From Atherinomorus stipes (Eukaryota; Chordata; Actinopteri; Atheriniformes; Atherinidae), in assembly GCA_023101725.1 (NCBI GenBank), contig JALJCO010012637.1, positions 496,001 to 560,000 of the forward strand: 64,000 nt of DNA, in the 5' to 3' direction. Below the pieces are notes generated by a model, which did not search any database, was not told where the DNA came from, and saw only the letters and a program-made list of their open reading frames with translations. Made by a program: the position numbers and the translations under genes. Position 1 is the stretch's first letter; the number at the start of each line of letters is the position of its first letter. Shown here in pieces: positions 48,323-59,789 of this stretch.

Positions 48323-48970
48323 AACACACACTGTAGTCTTAGATTCACCAACATCTTTAGTACAGTTAACTTGTATTGTAGAATGAATTTACTCTAACAG
48401 TATATATTAAGTCATTACAAAAATATGGGTTGTTTTTCTTTATGGTTGTCCATGTGAGATCACATAAAATTAAATGAAAAACACCATATTAAATCCAGAG
48501 ACAATTTTTTCACAAATGATAAAAATTAACCAACTTTTGTAGGACTAAACTATTTAAATTTGTCGTTTCTATGTATTTTTAAAGAGCACATCGGCCTTTT
48601 TTCATAAGATGACAAAATTTCCTCAAGTCTTGAAGAAATGTGTGTGATGTGTTTTGGGACCCTGGATTAGCCTTTTTGTCTTTATGGCTTTTTCCTTTTT
48701 TCCTTTGTCCATTAATTATCTCCTCTAGCTAAATGGATCTTTTTAAGGGTGTGGAGTGACCCAATTGACACCCCTCTCTTCCTCGGGGTCTGCCTCTTTT
48801 TAGATCTGTACTGCTCTATAACCTCTGGAACTTCCTTCTCAAGCTAACTGAATTAACAGAAAACTGCAGCAGTAGCAGCTAATAGTTTAAGATGTGGCAC
48901 AATGAAAATCTTTCACTTGGATCTCATCTCAAAATCCTACTTCCCTCCCAATCCCTCCTGTCCTTGTGTT
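48323..48970. other. end of intron 2
   Basis: AT-rich unique sequence leading to the branch and pyrimidine region of the acceptor at 48981. No feature is recognised. Confidence 0.5.
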
Positions 48971-48981
48971 TCCCCGCCTAG

Positions 48982-49211
48982 TCGGACTTGTCTGGGACTG
49001 CCGTCCTGCACCAGGCCAGGAGGGATCAGGTGGTTGATGCCTGCCGGGTTTACAGTGCGTCCAGTCGGAAGCGACGAGTACTGACACCCGGAGACCTCAA
49101 ACACCTCGTGGTGGATGAAGATCACGAGCTAATCTACTGCTACGTCCCAAAAGTGGCCTGCACTAACTGGAAGCGAGTGATGATGGTGCTCACAGGTCGG
49201 GGCAAGTACAG
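48982..49211 (+). CDS. chst11: chst11 internal exon (residues ~69-144) with 5'-phosphosulfate-binding motif
   Basis: This 230-bp exon encodes 76 residues plus two bases of a split serine codon. It begins [11 protein letters not shown] and ends TGRGKY. The motif PKVACTNWK (49147-49173, residues ~124-132) is the 5'-phosphosulfate-binding loop of HNK-1-family carbohydrate sulfotransferases and contacts the PAPS cofactor. A basic SRKRR stretch and the [17 protein letters not shown] strand precede it, as in CHST11. The acceptor is ccccgcctag and the donor is tacag|gtgagt. Entry is phase 0 and exit is phase 2, which joins the following exon exactly. The nearest paralogues (chst12, chst13, chst14) share the loop but not, as I recall, this N-terminal context. 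Assignment to chst11 is therefore strong but not tree-tested. Confidence 0.96.
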
Positions 49212-49839
49212 GTGAGTCCAGTACCATGCAGTTTTACATTTACAGTAACTGTGGTTTACATCGTACAAGGGGTCATTCATTCTGCTCTAAGGGGCCAGTA
49301 TGTAGTATTTCGCAGTAGCAGTCAAGCTGCAAATTGTGACCAACTAATGGTGTTTTTCCATTACATCGTATGATACAGTACAGTTTGACTCAGCAAAGCT
49401 CCTCCATGAATCAAGACAGTAATCTCCCAACAGCTATTTATTATTGCAGCATGTGTGAAGCTGGACCACAGACATTAGACTTCAGTGTGTGTGTGTGTTT
49501 GTTGCATTGATTGAACAGCTTCTATCCAAAGCACCTTGCAAGCGAGGAGTAAAGTGTGGTTATTGAAGTAAATAAAATAACGGGAAGATTTAGATATCCT
49601 TTAGGTGATAAGATGAAAGTTTAGCTCCAGTAAAACTGATCAAACCCTTACTCATGGTTAAAGAACATCCTCAACAACCCAATTCCAATGGCTGGAGTTT
49701 TGTGTAAAATTAAATAAAAGAATGCAATAATTGTGTGTATGTGTTTGTGTATTAAGCATAATAATAAATTATCAACAACAGAACAGAAACATTTAAGAGG
49801 AGAGGAGAAAAAGGTTAGTGTGAAATTGATAGAAAAACC

Positions 49840-49922
49840 AAAGAAAAAAGGGGGGTTAAACCCCCCCCTAAAAGGGGGGGAGTCGGATTTTTTAAAAAAT
49901 AGAAAAAAAAAATCTCCTTACA

Positions 49923-49956
<34 letters not shown>

Positions 49957-49980
49957 AAAACAAAAAAAAACAAAAAAAAA
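49840..49980. repeat. low-complexity G/C/A homopolymer cluster with G33 run
   Basis: Runs include ggggg at 49850, ccccccc at 49861, ggggggg at 49875 and 33 consecutive G at 49923-49955, followed by A-runs. The 85-aa ORF across it is an artefact. Run length may be an assembly estimate. Confidence 0.95.
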
Positions 49981-50099
49981 TAGATATTAGGTCATCGTGA
50001 ATCTGATGGCAGAGACGTGTCTCAAAAAAAGTTTTAAAAGGAGTGATAAAAGGCTGGAAAAGGAAGTGTTACTAAAATCTAACAGTTGAAGGAAGATGC

Positions 50100-50260
50100 C
50101 ACTGATGAAGTTAAATGGCATAACAAGAGCACCTTAGAGCCTCTCATAAGTAAAGCTGAGCAGAAGTTCTAAAAACTGATGCAATAATTTGATGTGGAAA
50201 GCTGTATCAAATGATGGGAAATGATATTGTAGAGAGATAAATAACAATCCATAGACTTTC
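50100..50260 (+). pseudogene. Tc1-like transposon fragment
   Basis: Words aagagcaccttagag, cctctcataagtaaagctga and agaagttct match the 5' part of the Tc1 family seen at 29440-30245. No frame is intact. Confidence 0.55.
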
Positions 50261-50627
50261 AAAGGGAGGGGATACAGCTATTGGAAATACTTCAGTCTTG
50301 ACATTTTCGAGGTGAGCCACTGCCATTAAATTGAAATGAGTTCATACATTTCAAAATTAAATTGTCTCACCTTCAACGTTTGATGTCTTACAAGGTGAGG
50401 CAACATTTTTGGAAGAAGTTGTTAACTCATTATGCTCCTGATTGCAGTACGTGATCTGTGTGAACATAAAAAGTCTCCCAGATTCATTTAGTAAATTATG
50501 TCCCTAACTTTCAAACTTCATGAAACAAGAAGTTTGTCATTGTGAGCTTTTGCAGAGATGGTGTTACACCAACAAGGTGATGATCATCTCCGACCAATCA
50601 AGAGTCACACAGAGGAAAAAGACCAAC

Positions 50628-50755
50628 ATTCATTCATTCATATACTGTGCTGCTTGTCCAATTCATGGTCATGGGGGCCTATTCCAGCAATTATCAGGTG
50701 AAAGGCAGGGTACATCCTGGACAGGTCACCAGGGTGTTGCAGGGTCAAGACAAAC
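50628..50755. repeat. SINE/LINE-like fish repeat (ggcagggtacatcctggacagg)
   Basis: The words tcatggtcatgggggcctat, aggcagggtacatcctgg and caggtcaccag belong to a repeat found in very many teleost genomes. I cannot name it with certainty. A shorter relative may be at 31699. Confidence 0.7.
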
Positions 50756-51455
50756 ATAGTTCAACTTGAAGCAGAAACAAACAAACTAAGAAAAACTATA
50801 AACTGAAGTATTATGTGAGAGAAAAACACCAATAGTCTTTTTACACTAGTATCTGTCTCCACCTTCTATTACAATTGTGTACCGGCCATTGTAGCACAGC
50901 AGGCCAAAAGTCCCATGACATAATTTTCATGCAACACAAACATGACACACAATCGAAGACATCAAAGTGATGGTATACCTGCTGCTCAGTCTGTGGATGT
51001 TTGTCAGACTTGTGGTAAAGTAGAAAGCCAGAGAAGACTCTGAGCAGCAAGACGAACACTCTTGAAAAGTACAGGAGTTTGGAAGGAGTCATGTCTTATC
51101 AATCCCTGGCCAATCAACGGCCTCCACTCTGTTGACATCACATTTTTGTCTCCACAAAGTTCGTTTGGAACCCCGACCATATAGGTGCTACAAATGTACC
51201 TGGTACCAGGTTCTATGTAATGGAAAAAACGAGTCGCGTAGATACTAATAGAAAAGGGTCTATAGGTGTCCCACTCTCACTCATCCAGGGAGTCAGACCC
51301 TCTTTTTTAGCCAGTGGTTTTGGTTTTCTTTCTCTGAAACCATGGTAACACAACAATTATTGGTTCCATAGAAGAGACTTGGTTTGTTATCAGAGGCTAA
51401 CTGAACCAAAACTATGAAAGCTACTCTATTCACTTTCCAATAGGTTCCCTTAAGT

Positions 51456-51668
51456 CAGGGTTTCCCAACCCTGGTCCTCAGGGACCCCTGCCCTGCATGC
51501 ATTCCAGGTTTCCAACTCCACCACACCTGATTCAGATCAACTCAACTGCTCATCAGCTTCTTTGCAAGCTGCTATCGAGCCATTCATCTGAGTCAGGTGT
51601 ATTGAAGTAGGAATATCTGGAAAACCAGCAGGGCACGGATCCCTGAGGACCAGGATTGGGAAACCCTG
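51456..51668. mobile_element. hAT MITE, 213 bp, with perfect 8-bp TSD, near the terminal exon
   Basis: The inverted ends are cagggtttcccaaccctggt and ccaggattgggaaaccctg. Perfect ccttaagt duplications flank it (51448-51455 and 51669-51676). It ends 101 bp before the first base of the last chst11 exon. Confidence 0.93.
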
Positions 51669-51769
51669 CCTTAAGTTGTACACACTGCTGCTTTGTAACT
51701 TTCTGTCTGACGTACTGTATTAGTAGAAAACCAATATGAATACAGTGTCTTTATGGTTTTCCTCGACAG

Positions 51770-52394
51770 TGATCCAATGGAAATCCCCTCCAATGAAGCG
51801 CATGTGCCATCGAACCTGAAGACGCTGAATCAGTACAGCATTCCTGAGATCAACCACCGCCTCAAGAACTACCTCAAGTTCCTCTTCGTTCGTGAGCCCT
51901 TCGAGAGGCTGGTCTCTGCTTACCGCAATAAATTCACCCTCAAGTACAACTCATCCTTCCACAAGCGCTTTGGTACTCGCATCATCCGGCGTTACCGCAA
52001 GAACGCCACACAGGATGCCCTGATCAACGGTGCCGATGTCAAATTCAAAGAATTTGTTGAGTACCTCGTGGACCCCGCCACGCAGCGTGACGGCCCACTC
52101 AACGAGCACTGGCAAACCGTCTACCAGCTTTGTCACCCTTGTCACATCCACTATGACTTGGTGGGCAAGTATGAGACGCTAGAGGAGGATGCAAACTACG
52201 TGTTGCGGCTGATCGGTGTCGGCGACTCCCTGCGCTTCCCAAGCTATGCCAAGTCCACTCGCACCACAGATGCCATGACTGCTCAGTTCTTCAGCAATAT
52301 CAGCACTCCAGAGCAGATCCAGCTCTACCAGCTTTACAAGTTGGACTTCCTCATGTTCAACTACTCCATACCCAGCTACCTGCGGCTGGACTAA
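51770..52394 (+). CDS. chst11: chst11 terminal coding exon (residues ~145-352), catalytic domain and stop
   Basis: This 625-bp exon completes the split serine codon, then encodes 207 residues and a TAA stop (52392-52394). REPFERLVS (51891-51917, residues ~186-194) is the 3'-phosphate-binding motif for PAPS. Four N-glycosylation sequons are visible (NSS, NAT, NIS, NYS), fitting a lumenal Golgi enzyme. The C-terminal half contains [17 protein letters not shown] and KYETLEED, typical of the chondroitin/dermatan 4-O-sulfotransferase group, and the protein ends YLRLD. The acceptor is cctcgacag. Upstream in-frame codons (51753-51769) are open but intronic. No frameshift or internal stop is present, so the gene appears functional. 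GC content, notably at third positions, is clearly higher than in the flanking introns, as expected for constrained coding DNA. Confidence 0.97.
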
Positions 52395-53829
52395 TGGACC
52401 ACAGAGCTGGGACTCTGAGATGGGCTGCCTTATTCAAATTGAGGCTTCAAAACGAGTGAGGGTCAGATCTTTGGAAGCAAACTTGATTTTAAAAACTGTC
52501 ATTGTACTTTGTAGTTGCAGCGTCTGAAATCGATACGTAAACAGTGCTGAAGGATTGAGGCCATGCGTGCTTGTCCGGGTATAAGTTGAAGGATGTTCAA
52601 ACAGCAGATGCAGAGAGCACTGACGAGATTGGACCAAACGCATGCAAAAACTGAAATGTGTTGGTGAAGCAGGTCTTCAAGGTGTTTTAAAAACGGGAGC
52701 TCATCCTCAGAGGACGAACTTAAAGAGGGATTTTTCTGATGATGTTCCCTTCATGTTGAAACAAACTGCTGACAAATTAGGCTGCTTCAGTTTCTGCTAA
52801 CAGCAGCCTTGCACGCATCCTGACCCCCAACGCATCGTGGGAGCAAAGCTTATCTCCCTTCCCCCTAATCAATAGAGAATCTCCGTCAAATTGTAAAGCA
52901 GATCTTGTCCTTTCGCTGCGCTGTCAGTGTGGTGACTTAGCACCCATTATCCTTGGCTGTGTAAGATTCATCTCAGAAGAAAATTGGCTTATCACCTCCA
53001 CAAGGATGCCTTGTAATCGATGGCTCCAGGTTTCACTTTCAAGACCTTTTTCAGCTGCAACTATGATGGGGGTAAAACAGTTTAACAAAGCCAGCCGTCA
53101 CTGGTTTGTAACATTATGATGTTGGCTGAAAGGACTTCTTTGTCACACCCCGATGACTTGGTGAAATCAGCGACTCCTGCTACCACAGTCAAGCATACAA
53201 GTCACTTGGAGCGGCAGGAACTGGTTAGAAAGGAACAGGATGTGTTCATGCGGTCGGGTATATCAGCTGCAACAGCTGAAGTAAAGAGACAACCTGTGGG
53301 GTTGTTAAATGGTTAAAGTCTTCGTGGATGCAACCAGGGCCACCTCCACAAGGTCCTTGCACCCAACCAAACATGTCTTTCAGTAAATTAAGATTACCCA
53401 TTTGTCTTCATTCTTATTTTTGTTCTTATTGTCTTATGAAACATTGCTGCGAGCAGCAATAACGAAAGATTATTTAATTTGCTTTGTTGGTTGAACTAAG
53501 AGAGTAATTTTGTATTTTTCCTTTCCTGGGTGAAGAATTCAAGACTTAAGACTGTTGTTAAGAGTCTTGTTTTTTTCATAACTTTCCTTGCTGTTTGCTT
53601 CTGACGCATCAAATCCATCAAAGCCTTTTCTTCTCTGAGTGATTTATTGTACACTTTACCTCTTGGCTTTGTCCTTCTGTGCACGAGTTTGTCAGAGATC
53701 TATTGCTTACTGTCCATTACCCAATTTCAAATGTTTGGATCTCAACCAAAATAGCCAAAGGTCTCAGACACTGAAAGTCAGCCTTCAGTCTTCAGGGTTT
53801 CTTGTTGCTATTTAGCAAATTCAAAACAA

Positions 53830-53854
53830 CCCCCCCCCCCCCCCCCCCCCCCCC
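53830..53854. repeat. poly-C run (C25)
   Basis: 25 consecutive C in the putative 3' UTR. The length may be uncertain in the assembly. Confidence 0.95.
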
Positions 53855-54474
53855 AATCCAATACACACACACATATCCAGAGCTCAAGAAAAGCTTCCTC
53901 TTTACGTGTACATGTCTAGATTAAGCCATAGAATTAGAGGCAGCATCTATAAAGTGCATGTGATTAATGGTTAGCAGTGCTAAGGTTAATAACTGCTGCA
54001 CTCTCCATTCCAGGCTGTTGTGTAAGCATTTTACCACAGGGAGACAATGTCACGCCTGTCTGTCTCACGCTCCGGAGAGAGATGGAGTCTTTCCATTTCT
54101 TCACTTCTCTGTAAAATCTAAACCAATCAAGCTTCCAAGTTGTTGTTTCTTTCTTTTTTTTTTTTTTTTAAAGCAGCAATATTTTGTTAAACAGAACTCA
54201 ACTAGTGTGCATACTGTCTTTCCCAACACAGTTGCATCTTATAAGTAAATTTCGGTATTTATTTGACAGATATCTTCTAGTTATTAAAGCGTTTAACCCA
54301 CCAGACTCTTTACAGTGAAGCTATTGATAGTGGGGGATTGCTATTGAGTGCTGACGCCCCTGAAGCGTCCAGAAAGCTTGAAGCTAGTCCCTGCAGTTTA
54401 ATTAACTTGCAGTTTTTGATCTTTAGGGTCTCCAAAGCCAGAAGTTGATTGTTCAGAAATGGATTTGTGGTAAT

Positions 54475-54710
54475 TAGCAAATATGCACCACTGAATATTC
54501 CAACTGATGCTAGCTACTGTTAAGGAGTGGAAGGTACAGATACTTCATGGATTGACATAGTGCGTCCTGGTTTGTTAGCTGATATTAAAGGTTTATGAAG
54601 GTGACATTAAGATCATCTTCCATACAAACTAAATGTGATAACAATTAGGAAAGGTTTGTTTACCTGGTTGCATTCTAGAACTTTGCTGCTAAATTTTGCA
54701 CACTGTTCCT
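54475..54710. mobile_element. 3' part of a TTAA-type MITE
   Basis: It ends ttttgcacactgttcct followed by TTAA (54711-54714), with ttgctgctaaattttg before it, a familiar fish MITE terminus. The left end is not clear. Confidence 0.45.
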
Positions 54711-55112
54711 TTAAATTTGTTTTAAAGGTGCATTGTACAGACTTAACATGTCAACTTCACTTTTGTCATTTTCCCAAATTGTGTAGCACTAAAAAAAAAA
54801 ACTAGCTTTTAAATTGTGTTTAGGAAGCATGATTCTCTATTAGTGGTGCATAAGAGATGAAAATTCAGGAAATCTCAGTCTCAGCTTCTTTAGTTTTTAT
54901 TGGGGGTTTTTGTTTTTAAACTATCTTATGAACTACCAACTTTATGAGGATGCAGTATGAGATCATTGGAGTGCAACATGGAAGGTAATTTTACTGTGCA
55001 AACACTTGAGTTGAGTTGACTTTTTTGCTTCTTCTAAAACTAGAAGTAGCTCTTACAAAGTTTGTTTTGTAAGAATGACATGTGGGGTTACTCAGATGTA
55101 ACCCTGAATAAG

Positions 55113-55432
55113 AAAATGTTGGGATGGTTAAAAAAAAAATGTGTAAGAAAAACACAGATAATACTTCTGAAGAAGTTGCAGGAAGAATATGACAAAATAG
55201 TAGCTCTCATTCTCCCCCTATTTCTCTAATTTGGGGTTGCAGACTAATTTTTCCACCCAGAACATACAGTATAGTATTGTGGTGGATTTGCTGAAAACCC
55301 CACGTGTGCACAAGGACAACCCGTGTAAAAAAAAAGAAGAAAAAAGTCTGTAAACATCTGGGAACTAAGAATACGACCTGCTGGAGCTTTGGGAGAGCGG
55401 TGGTCTTTTGCTGCCCCATCCCAACATTTTTC
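55113..55432. repeat. inverted repeat (aaaatgttgggatgg)
   Basis: 15-bp perfect inverse words at 55113-55127 and 55418-55432, 290 bp apart. No flanking duplication is seen. Confidence 0.6.
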
Positions 55433-55693
55433 AGGGTAAAAGATAAAATTTAAGAAGCAAAATTTTTTCAAAAATAAATTTTCTCACATTTAGAATTTTA
55501 TGATTTTTTAATGTTCTGACTAATTATTTATTGATGAGATTTGCAGATAATTCCATGTTTTCATTCACATTTCATAGAATGCCCCAGTTGTTTTTGGAAT
55601 AAGGGTTGTATACAAGGTTTATAATAAGAGAACTACGATTTTTGTTCCTTTGTTTTATTGTTTTTTTCTACCCCTACAAAGACATCTGGCTCT

Positions 55694-55699
55694 AATAAA
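55694..55699 (+). promoter_or_regulatory. alternative polyadenylation signal (AATAAA)
   Basis: An AATAAA in ctctaataaaggac lies 3.3 kb after the chst11 stop, close to the 3' UTR length I recall for mammalian CHST11. It would give a shorter transcript if used. Only the hexamer supports it. Confidence 0.25.
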
Positions 55700-58600
55700 G
55701 GACAGAAGCTATGGGCCTGGCCTGTAGCCTCAGTCCTCACCCTTCATAGAAAGAATGGCTGTATTCTCAGCATGGCCTCCTCCTGGGTCAGGATCACAAA
55801 AAATGCACACACCCGCTTTGCACATTAGCACAGCCGCTGATGCTAATGCCACACTGTATCTTACTCTGCAGTTGTACCAAGAGTGTCTGTGGTTCAACTT
55901 AAACTGCTTATTTAGCCCCCAAAATGGAAAACAAACTATACACAGAGGTCCTCTTAGCCTGCAAACAAGCCATTACTGATACATTTCTCCTATCCCACTC
56001 AATGCCAAAAGTGGCCCCCTGTATTTTTAAAAACAGAAGCATGCCAATGTCGATGATCACTGCTGCCCGTGCAGGAAAAAAGACAGCCTGATTAAACAAA
56101 CAGAGGTAGTAAAAATTCCCACAGGGAATCAGGCAAGTATACAGAGACGCTTGCTGACTCTGCCAGGACAGAAACAAACGGCCCAATTTAGAGTGTTTTT
56201 GTTCATATTCTTAACTCCACAGTCAGCATGACTCCAGTCCTGTTCACTGCCCAGTTTTCTCGGTGTAGCAGTATTTATATTCAAGCCGTCGAGTATATTT
56301 ATGATGTTTTTCAACGACGTCTACTTTTAGACTGAAAAGGAACAGAGGATGACTTCTAAAAACAACAATGTTTTTCTCAAGGAGTGGATGTTGTTTGTCT
56401 TTATACTTTTAATGTATTTTATAGTTATGCGCAAATAAATATAAAATCAGGGTAAGATGTGAAACGATAGTCTGGAGTTATTGAAACTATTTTTCATGAT
56501 AAGAGTTCACATTTAGTGTCTTTTCCCATCTGTTCTGCATGGATCCATGTGCTGATTAGCAAAGCTACAAAACAGTTAGCCTGGCTTTGCATAAAATATT
56601 GAACTTTGACTTCATATTAACATGTTAATGGCTAGGGATTTCTTTTCATGGCTACCTTACCAGCTTACACAGTTTATCATCAGAAAGCATATCAGGCTAG
56701 TTGTTATTAGCATTTCAAGTTACTAAGCTAATTACATTATACTTTGTTCAGTGATAGAAGTTTGGCAATACTATGTGCAGCTGTCACTTTGTTCTCTAAA
56801 ACGAACAGATATGCTAACAAACATTAACGATGAACTATAGTTAGCGTGTTTTATGCTCGAGACAGCCATGTTGGATTTTGAGGTTGTGTTGAGCAGGAGA
56901 GCTCATGTGAGACCTGCTAAAATAAGAAGAAGCCACTACTGACGCCAGAATTCAGGGTTAACTCTGAACTCTGCCCTCTAGTGGATGTATTGGCTAACAA
57001 CCATGCTACGCAATGGACACATGACAGAATGAAGGCAGTGACATTTAAAACAGAGATTATTATTTACGTATTTCAAAAGAGCATAAATGGGCCTTAATGC
57101 GCATACATCGTACAACAAAGCTCAATGCATTTTTTGTTTTGCTAACTCTCTCCTGTGTTTTCAATGTTATGCAAAGGTTAGCTAATTACACTGTAGCTTC
57201 TTACATATTTAATAGATGTGCCATATCGATTCATGACATTTTCCAAAAATTGTACAACTGCTCCATTAAATAGAAGAACACATAGAACATATGAATAAAA
57301 AAAAAAAGAAACAAAAATTTCAAAAGGTGTATTTTTTGTTTCTTTCCTGTGCCAGAAGCATTATCTAAAGTTGTGTTTGACCAGAAAACTCATAATGCCA
57401 TATCAACACAGATGGACAAAGCCAGGTGCTTTTTAATACCCCATCCTTCCTGCTTCATGTTGGACATATCAGTGAAGGGGAAGGATGTTTTTGAACAATG
57501 TAAACATGATGTCAATCATTCTGATGTTATGATCTTTTTATTATTATTATTTTGGGCTGTTATATCTGGATGTGATATTAATAACTAGTGGTTGCCTCAT
57601 ACATACACAGAAACACGCCATTGTGTGGCATTCCTGTTTTTCTGTGCCTTTCATTTACAGCAACACACAGACACTGGAAAAAATGCAGAGCAGCACTTGG
57701 GCCGTGAGGACAGCGAGCCCAGTCACACAGATGATGAAGACCACTGGGACCTACAGTTTATCTCTCATAAATCATACAGTAGAAAAAAAGACAAATGTTG
57801 AGACTGCTTTAAAAAGTAATGTGAAATTATCCTCACAATCTTACACATGGCCAATTATTTCTATGGCATACAACACATTAGCCTGTGTTTTAGCAACTGG
57901 ACGATTATAGAAATTGAATCCTGGAGCACAAGAAATGACAAAGTGCCTATTTTTTTAAACAATGTAATACTGACTGCAAAGAAAAATGTCTGTTTTGTCA
58001 CAAACATTTGACAACACAGAGCACATATAACAAATATTTAGTGTCAGGAAGTATTTAGAGTATTTAGCTCTCTTTGGAGCCAGGAATTACCATTTTTTTT
58101 AAAAGAAGGAGCTAAAAGGGGAAACTTTTAAAACTAATTATTCCAGCAAATACCACCATAATGATTTTTTTAAAATGAGAAATCTCTCTTTAACTGAAGG
58201 CTACTCAGTCCCATATCATTTCAAGACTATCCTCGCCCCTGCAAATGATATTACAGTGGGTGAAAATATTCCCTTGTGAAATAGGACCCCCCTTTGATTA
58301 GTCAGTGTGTACAATAGTGCTTGTTCTGCACATTCCAGGTTGATGTGGATGGCCGGTGTTAACAGTCTTTAGATATGTCCACATTACTGTGGTCACGGCC
58401 TCAGTGAGCCTGCCAAGTTTCATGTGTCTCCGTGTTGCCCCGACATAATGTTCGTCCTTCCTCACTTAGCAGAGGTCGCACACCTTTCCAGCTGCTTCAC
58501 ATGCTGCCAGATGGCGTGGGCGTTATGCTGTAACCTGTCCAGTAACGGGTGTCGAACCTTTTAACTCCTTACAGACCTAAAGCAGTTTTAGCAGAGTTGC

Positions 58601-58807
58601 TTAGGCCTTTGAGGGTTAAATGAGTCCTAAATCAGCAGTGTCTACTGAACTCAGCATTTTTCACCACATGTGTGCTAAAATGCTACATGTTGTGCTAGCG
58701 GCTTAAAAAAAAAGTGTATGTGCATGACAACAATCCACGCTGCACCCGCTCTGCCTTAGAGGGAAAGTCTCCAAGGAAGGCGAGACACTCATTCCATCAC
58801 CCGCCGC

Positions 58808-58829
58808 TTATTTATTTATTTATTTATTC
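58808..58829. repeat. (ttta)n microsatellite
   Basis: Five tttat units within the putative 3' UTR. Confidence 0.9.
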
Positions 58830-59060
58830 ACAGATGACTACTCATACTGCTTCCTCTCTGTCACCATGGCAACAAATCTAAACTCTGTATCTCATGTTTC
58901 CTCATGGGACAACCTTTTTCTGTTCTGCCCCCCTCTTTTCATTTCCGGCGTACTTACTAAAATCATGAATTATTGACTGTGTACTGTACACTGATTGTGG
59001 GAGAGTGGTATAAATCCTACAGCGGTGCAACCCCGAGTTCATCCTGTCTGATGTTTTCTC

Positions 59061-59066
59061 AATAAA
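59061..59066 (+). promoter_or_regulatory. chst11: candidate chst11 polyadenylation signal (AATAAA)
   Basis: A canonical hexamer lies in ctcaataaaatacgg. It is followed within about 30 bases by cacagtgccctgcag and then a T/G-rich stretch, the usual cleavage and downstream-element layout. It lies 6.7 kb after the stop codon. RNA evidence would be needed. Confidence 0.45.
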
Positions 59067-59080
59067 ATACGGCTAAAACG

Positions 59081-59650
59081 CACAGTGCCCTGCAGTGCTT
59101 CTTTCTGAGCTGATGTCATGATGCAGCTAAGCGTAGCTATCAGCAATAATCTGACAAACTATAACTATGAAATGTGTTCTTTTCATTCTCACAGCAGAAC
59201 ATTCACAAACCTCCTTTTCCGAGTTTATTGGTTGACAGTTCATTTTTTTTATACTTAGTTTAGTTATATAGCATCAGATAAGTTACCTCAGAGTGCTCCA
59301 CACAGATAAATACCCAACAAATTCTGTTAGCATCTGCAAAACATAAACCTTGAGCATGCGGGAAAGAAAATATATTACATTTCTGCAAAACCGTTGCTTA
59401 GTGTCAAAACCATTTCCATGCATCTGCACCTGTACAATACTTTTTATTCATACCTATTCAAGTTTTGCCTCAAGACTCATGGATTTTGTCATAATAGAAG
59501 GAATTTATGTGAAATGTAGAAGTAAAACTTAGAAAGCTTTGCTTTCAGCATCCAAAATTCCAAGCAGGATGTGTAAAACTGTTCAATTTGATGGGCTAAT
59601 GGGAGAAAACACTTCCTTCTTGTTTAGATTCTAATGGAAAATTGATCTCA

Positions 59651-59655
<5 letters not shown>
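59081..59655. other. downstream sequence, nothing recognised
   Basis: Lies after the candidate poly(A) site. AT-rich and unique-looking. Confidence 0.4.

Positions 59656-59698
<43 letters not shown>
59656..59698. repeat. (AT)n microsatellite
   Basis: About 21 uninterrupted AT units. Confidence 0.97.
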
Positions 59699-59701
<3 letters not shown>

Positions 59702-59789
59702 GTAAGTTATGTCTCTAAGTCTTACCTAAGGTGCACATCAAAATGTGCTTAAATATCCATATCTTAATTTAAACTTAATATAATGCACT

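Larger units (their letters stand above)
15939..48981 (+). other. chst11: chst11 intron 2 (33.0 kb)
   Basis: The intron is delimited by the gtagaa donor after exon 15853-15938 and the cctag acceptor before exon 48982-49211. It carries most of the repeats in the window. No other recognised protein-coding gene is seen inside it on either strand. Confidence 0.9.
49212..51769 (+). other. chst11: chst11 intron 3 (2.56 kb)
   Basis: The intron is delimited by a gtgagt donor and a cctcgacag acceptor, and the flanking exons join in phase 2. It contains a low-complexity poly-G region, a Tc1 fragment, a SINE-like repeat and a hAT MITE ending about 100 bp before the acceptor. Confidence 0.93.
54726..57266. 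mobile_element. possible TTAA MITE ends enclosing other sequence
   Basis: The left end aggtgcattgtacagac after TTAA and the right end gtacaactgctcca before TTAA are imperfect inverses. The 2.5-kb span is long for a MITE, so it would need later insertions or the ends may be unrelated. Words such as gccctctagtggatgtattgg near 56980 are typical of such elements. Confidence 0.25.
52395..59080 (+). other. chst11: putative chst11 3' UTR (extent uncertain)
   Basis: No gene is seen after the stop codon until the strong AATAAA at 59061, and mammalian CHST11 also has a multi-kilobase 3' UTR. The stretch 52395-54250 is mostly unique apart from a poly-C tract. The part from 54450 to 57270 includes MITE-like TTAA-bordered pieces. 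From 58260 to 59080 it is again unique-looking. Earlier AATAAA signals exist, for example at 55694, so shorter isoforms are possible. The extent is inference. Confidence 0.45.
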
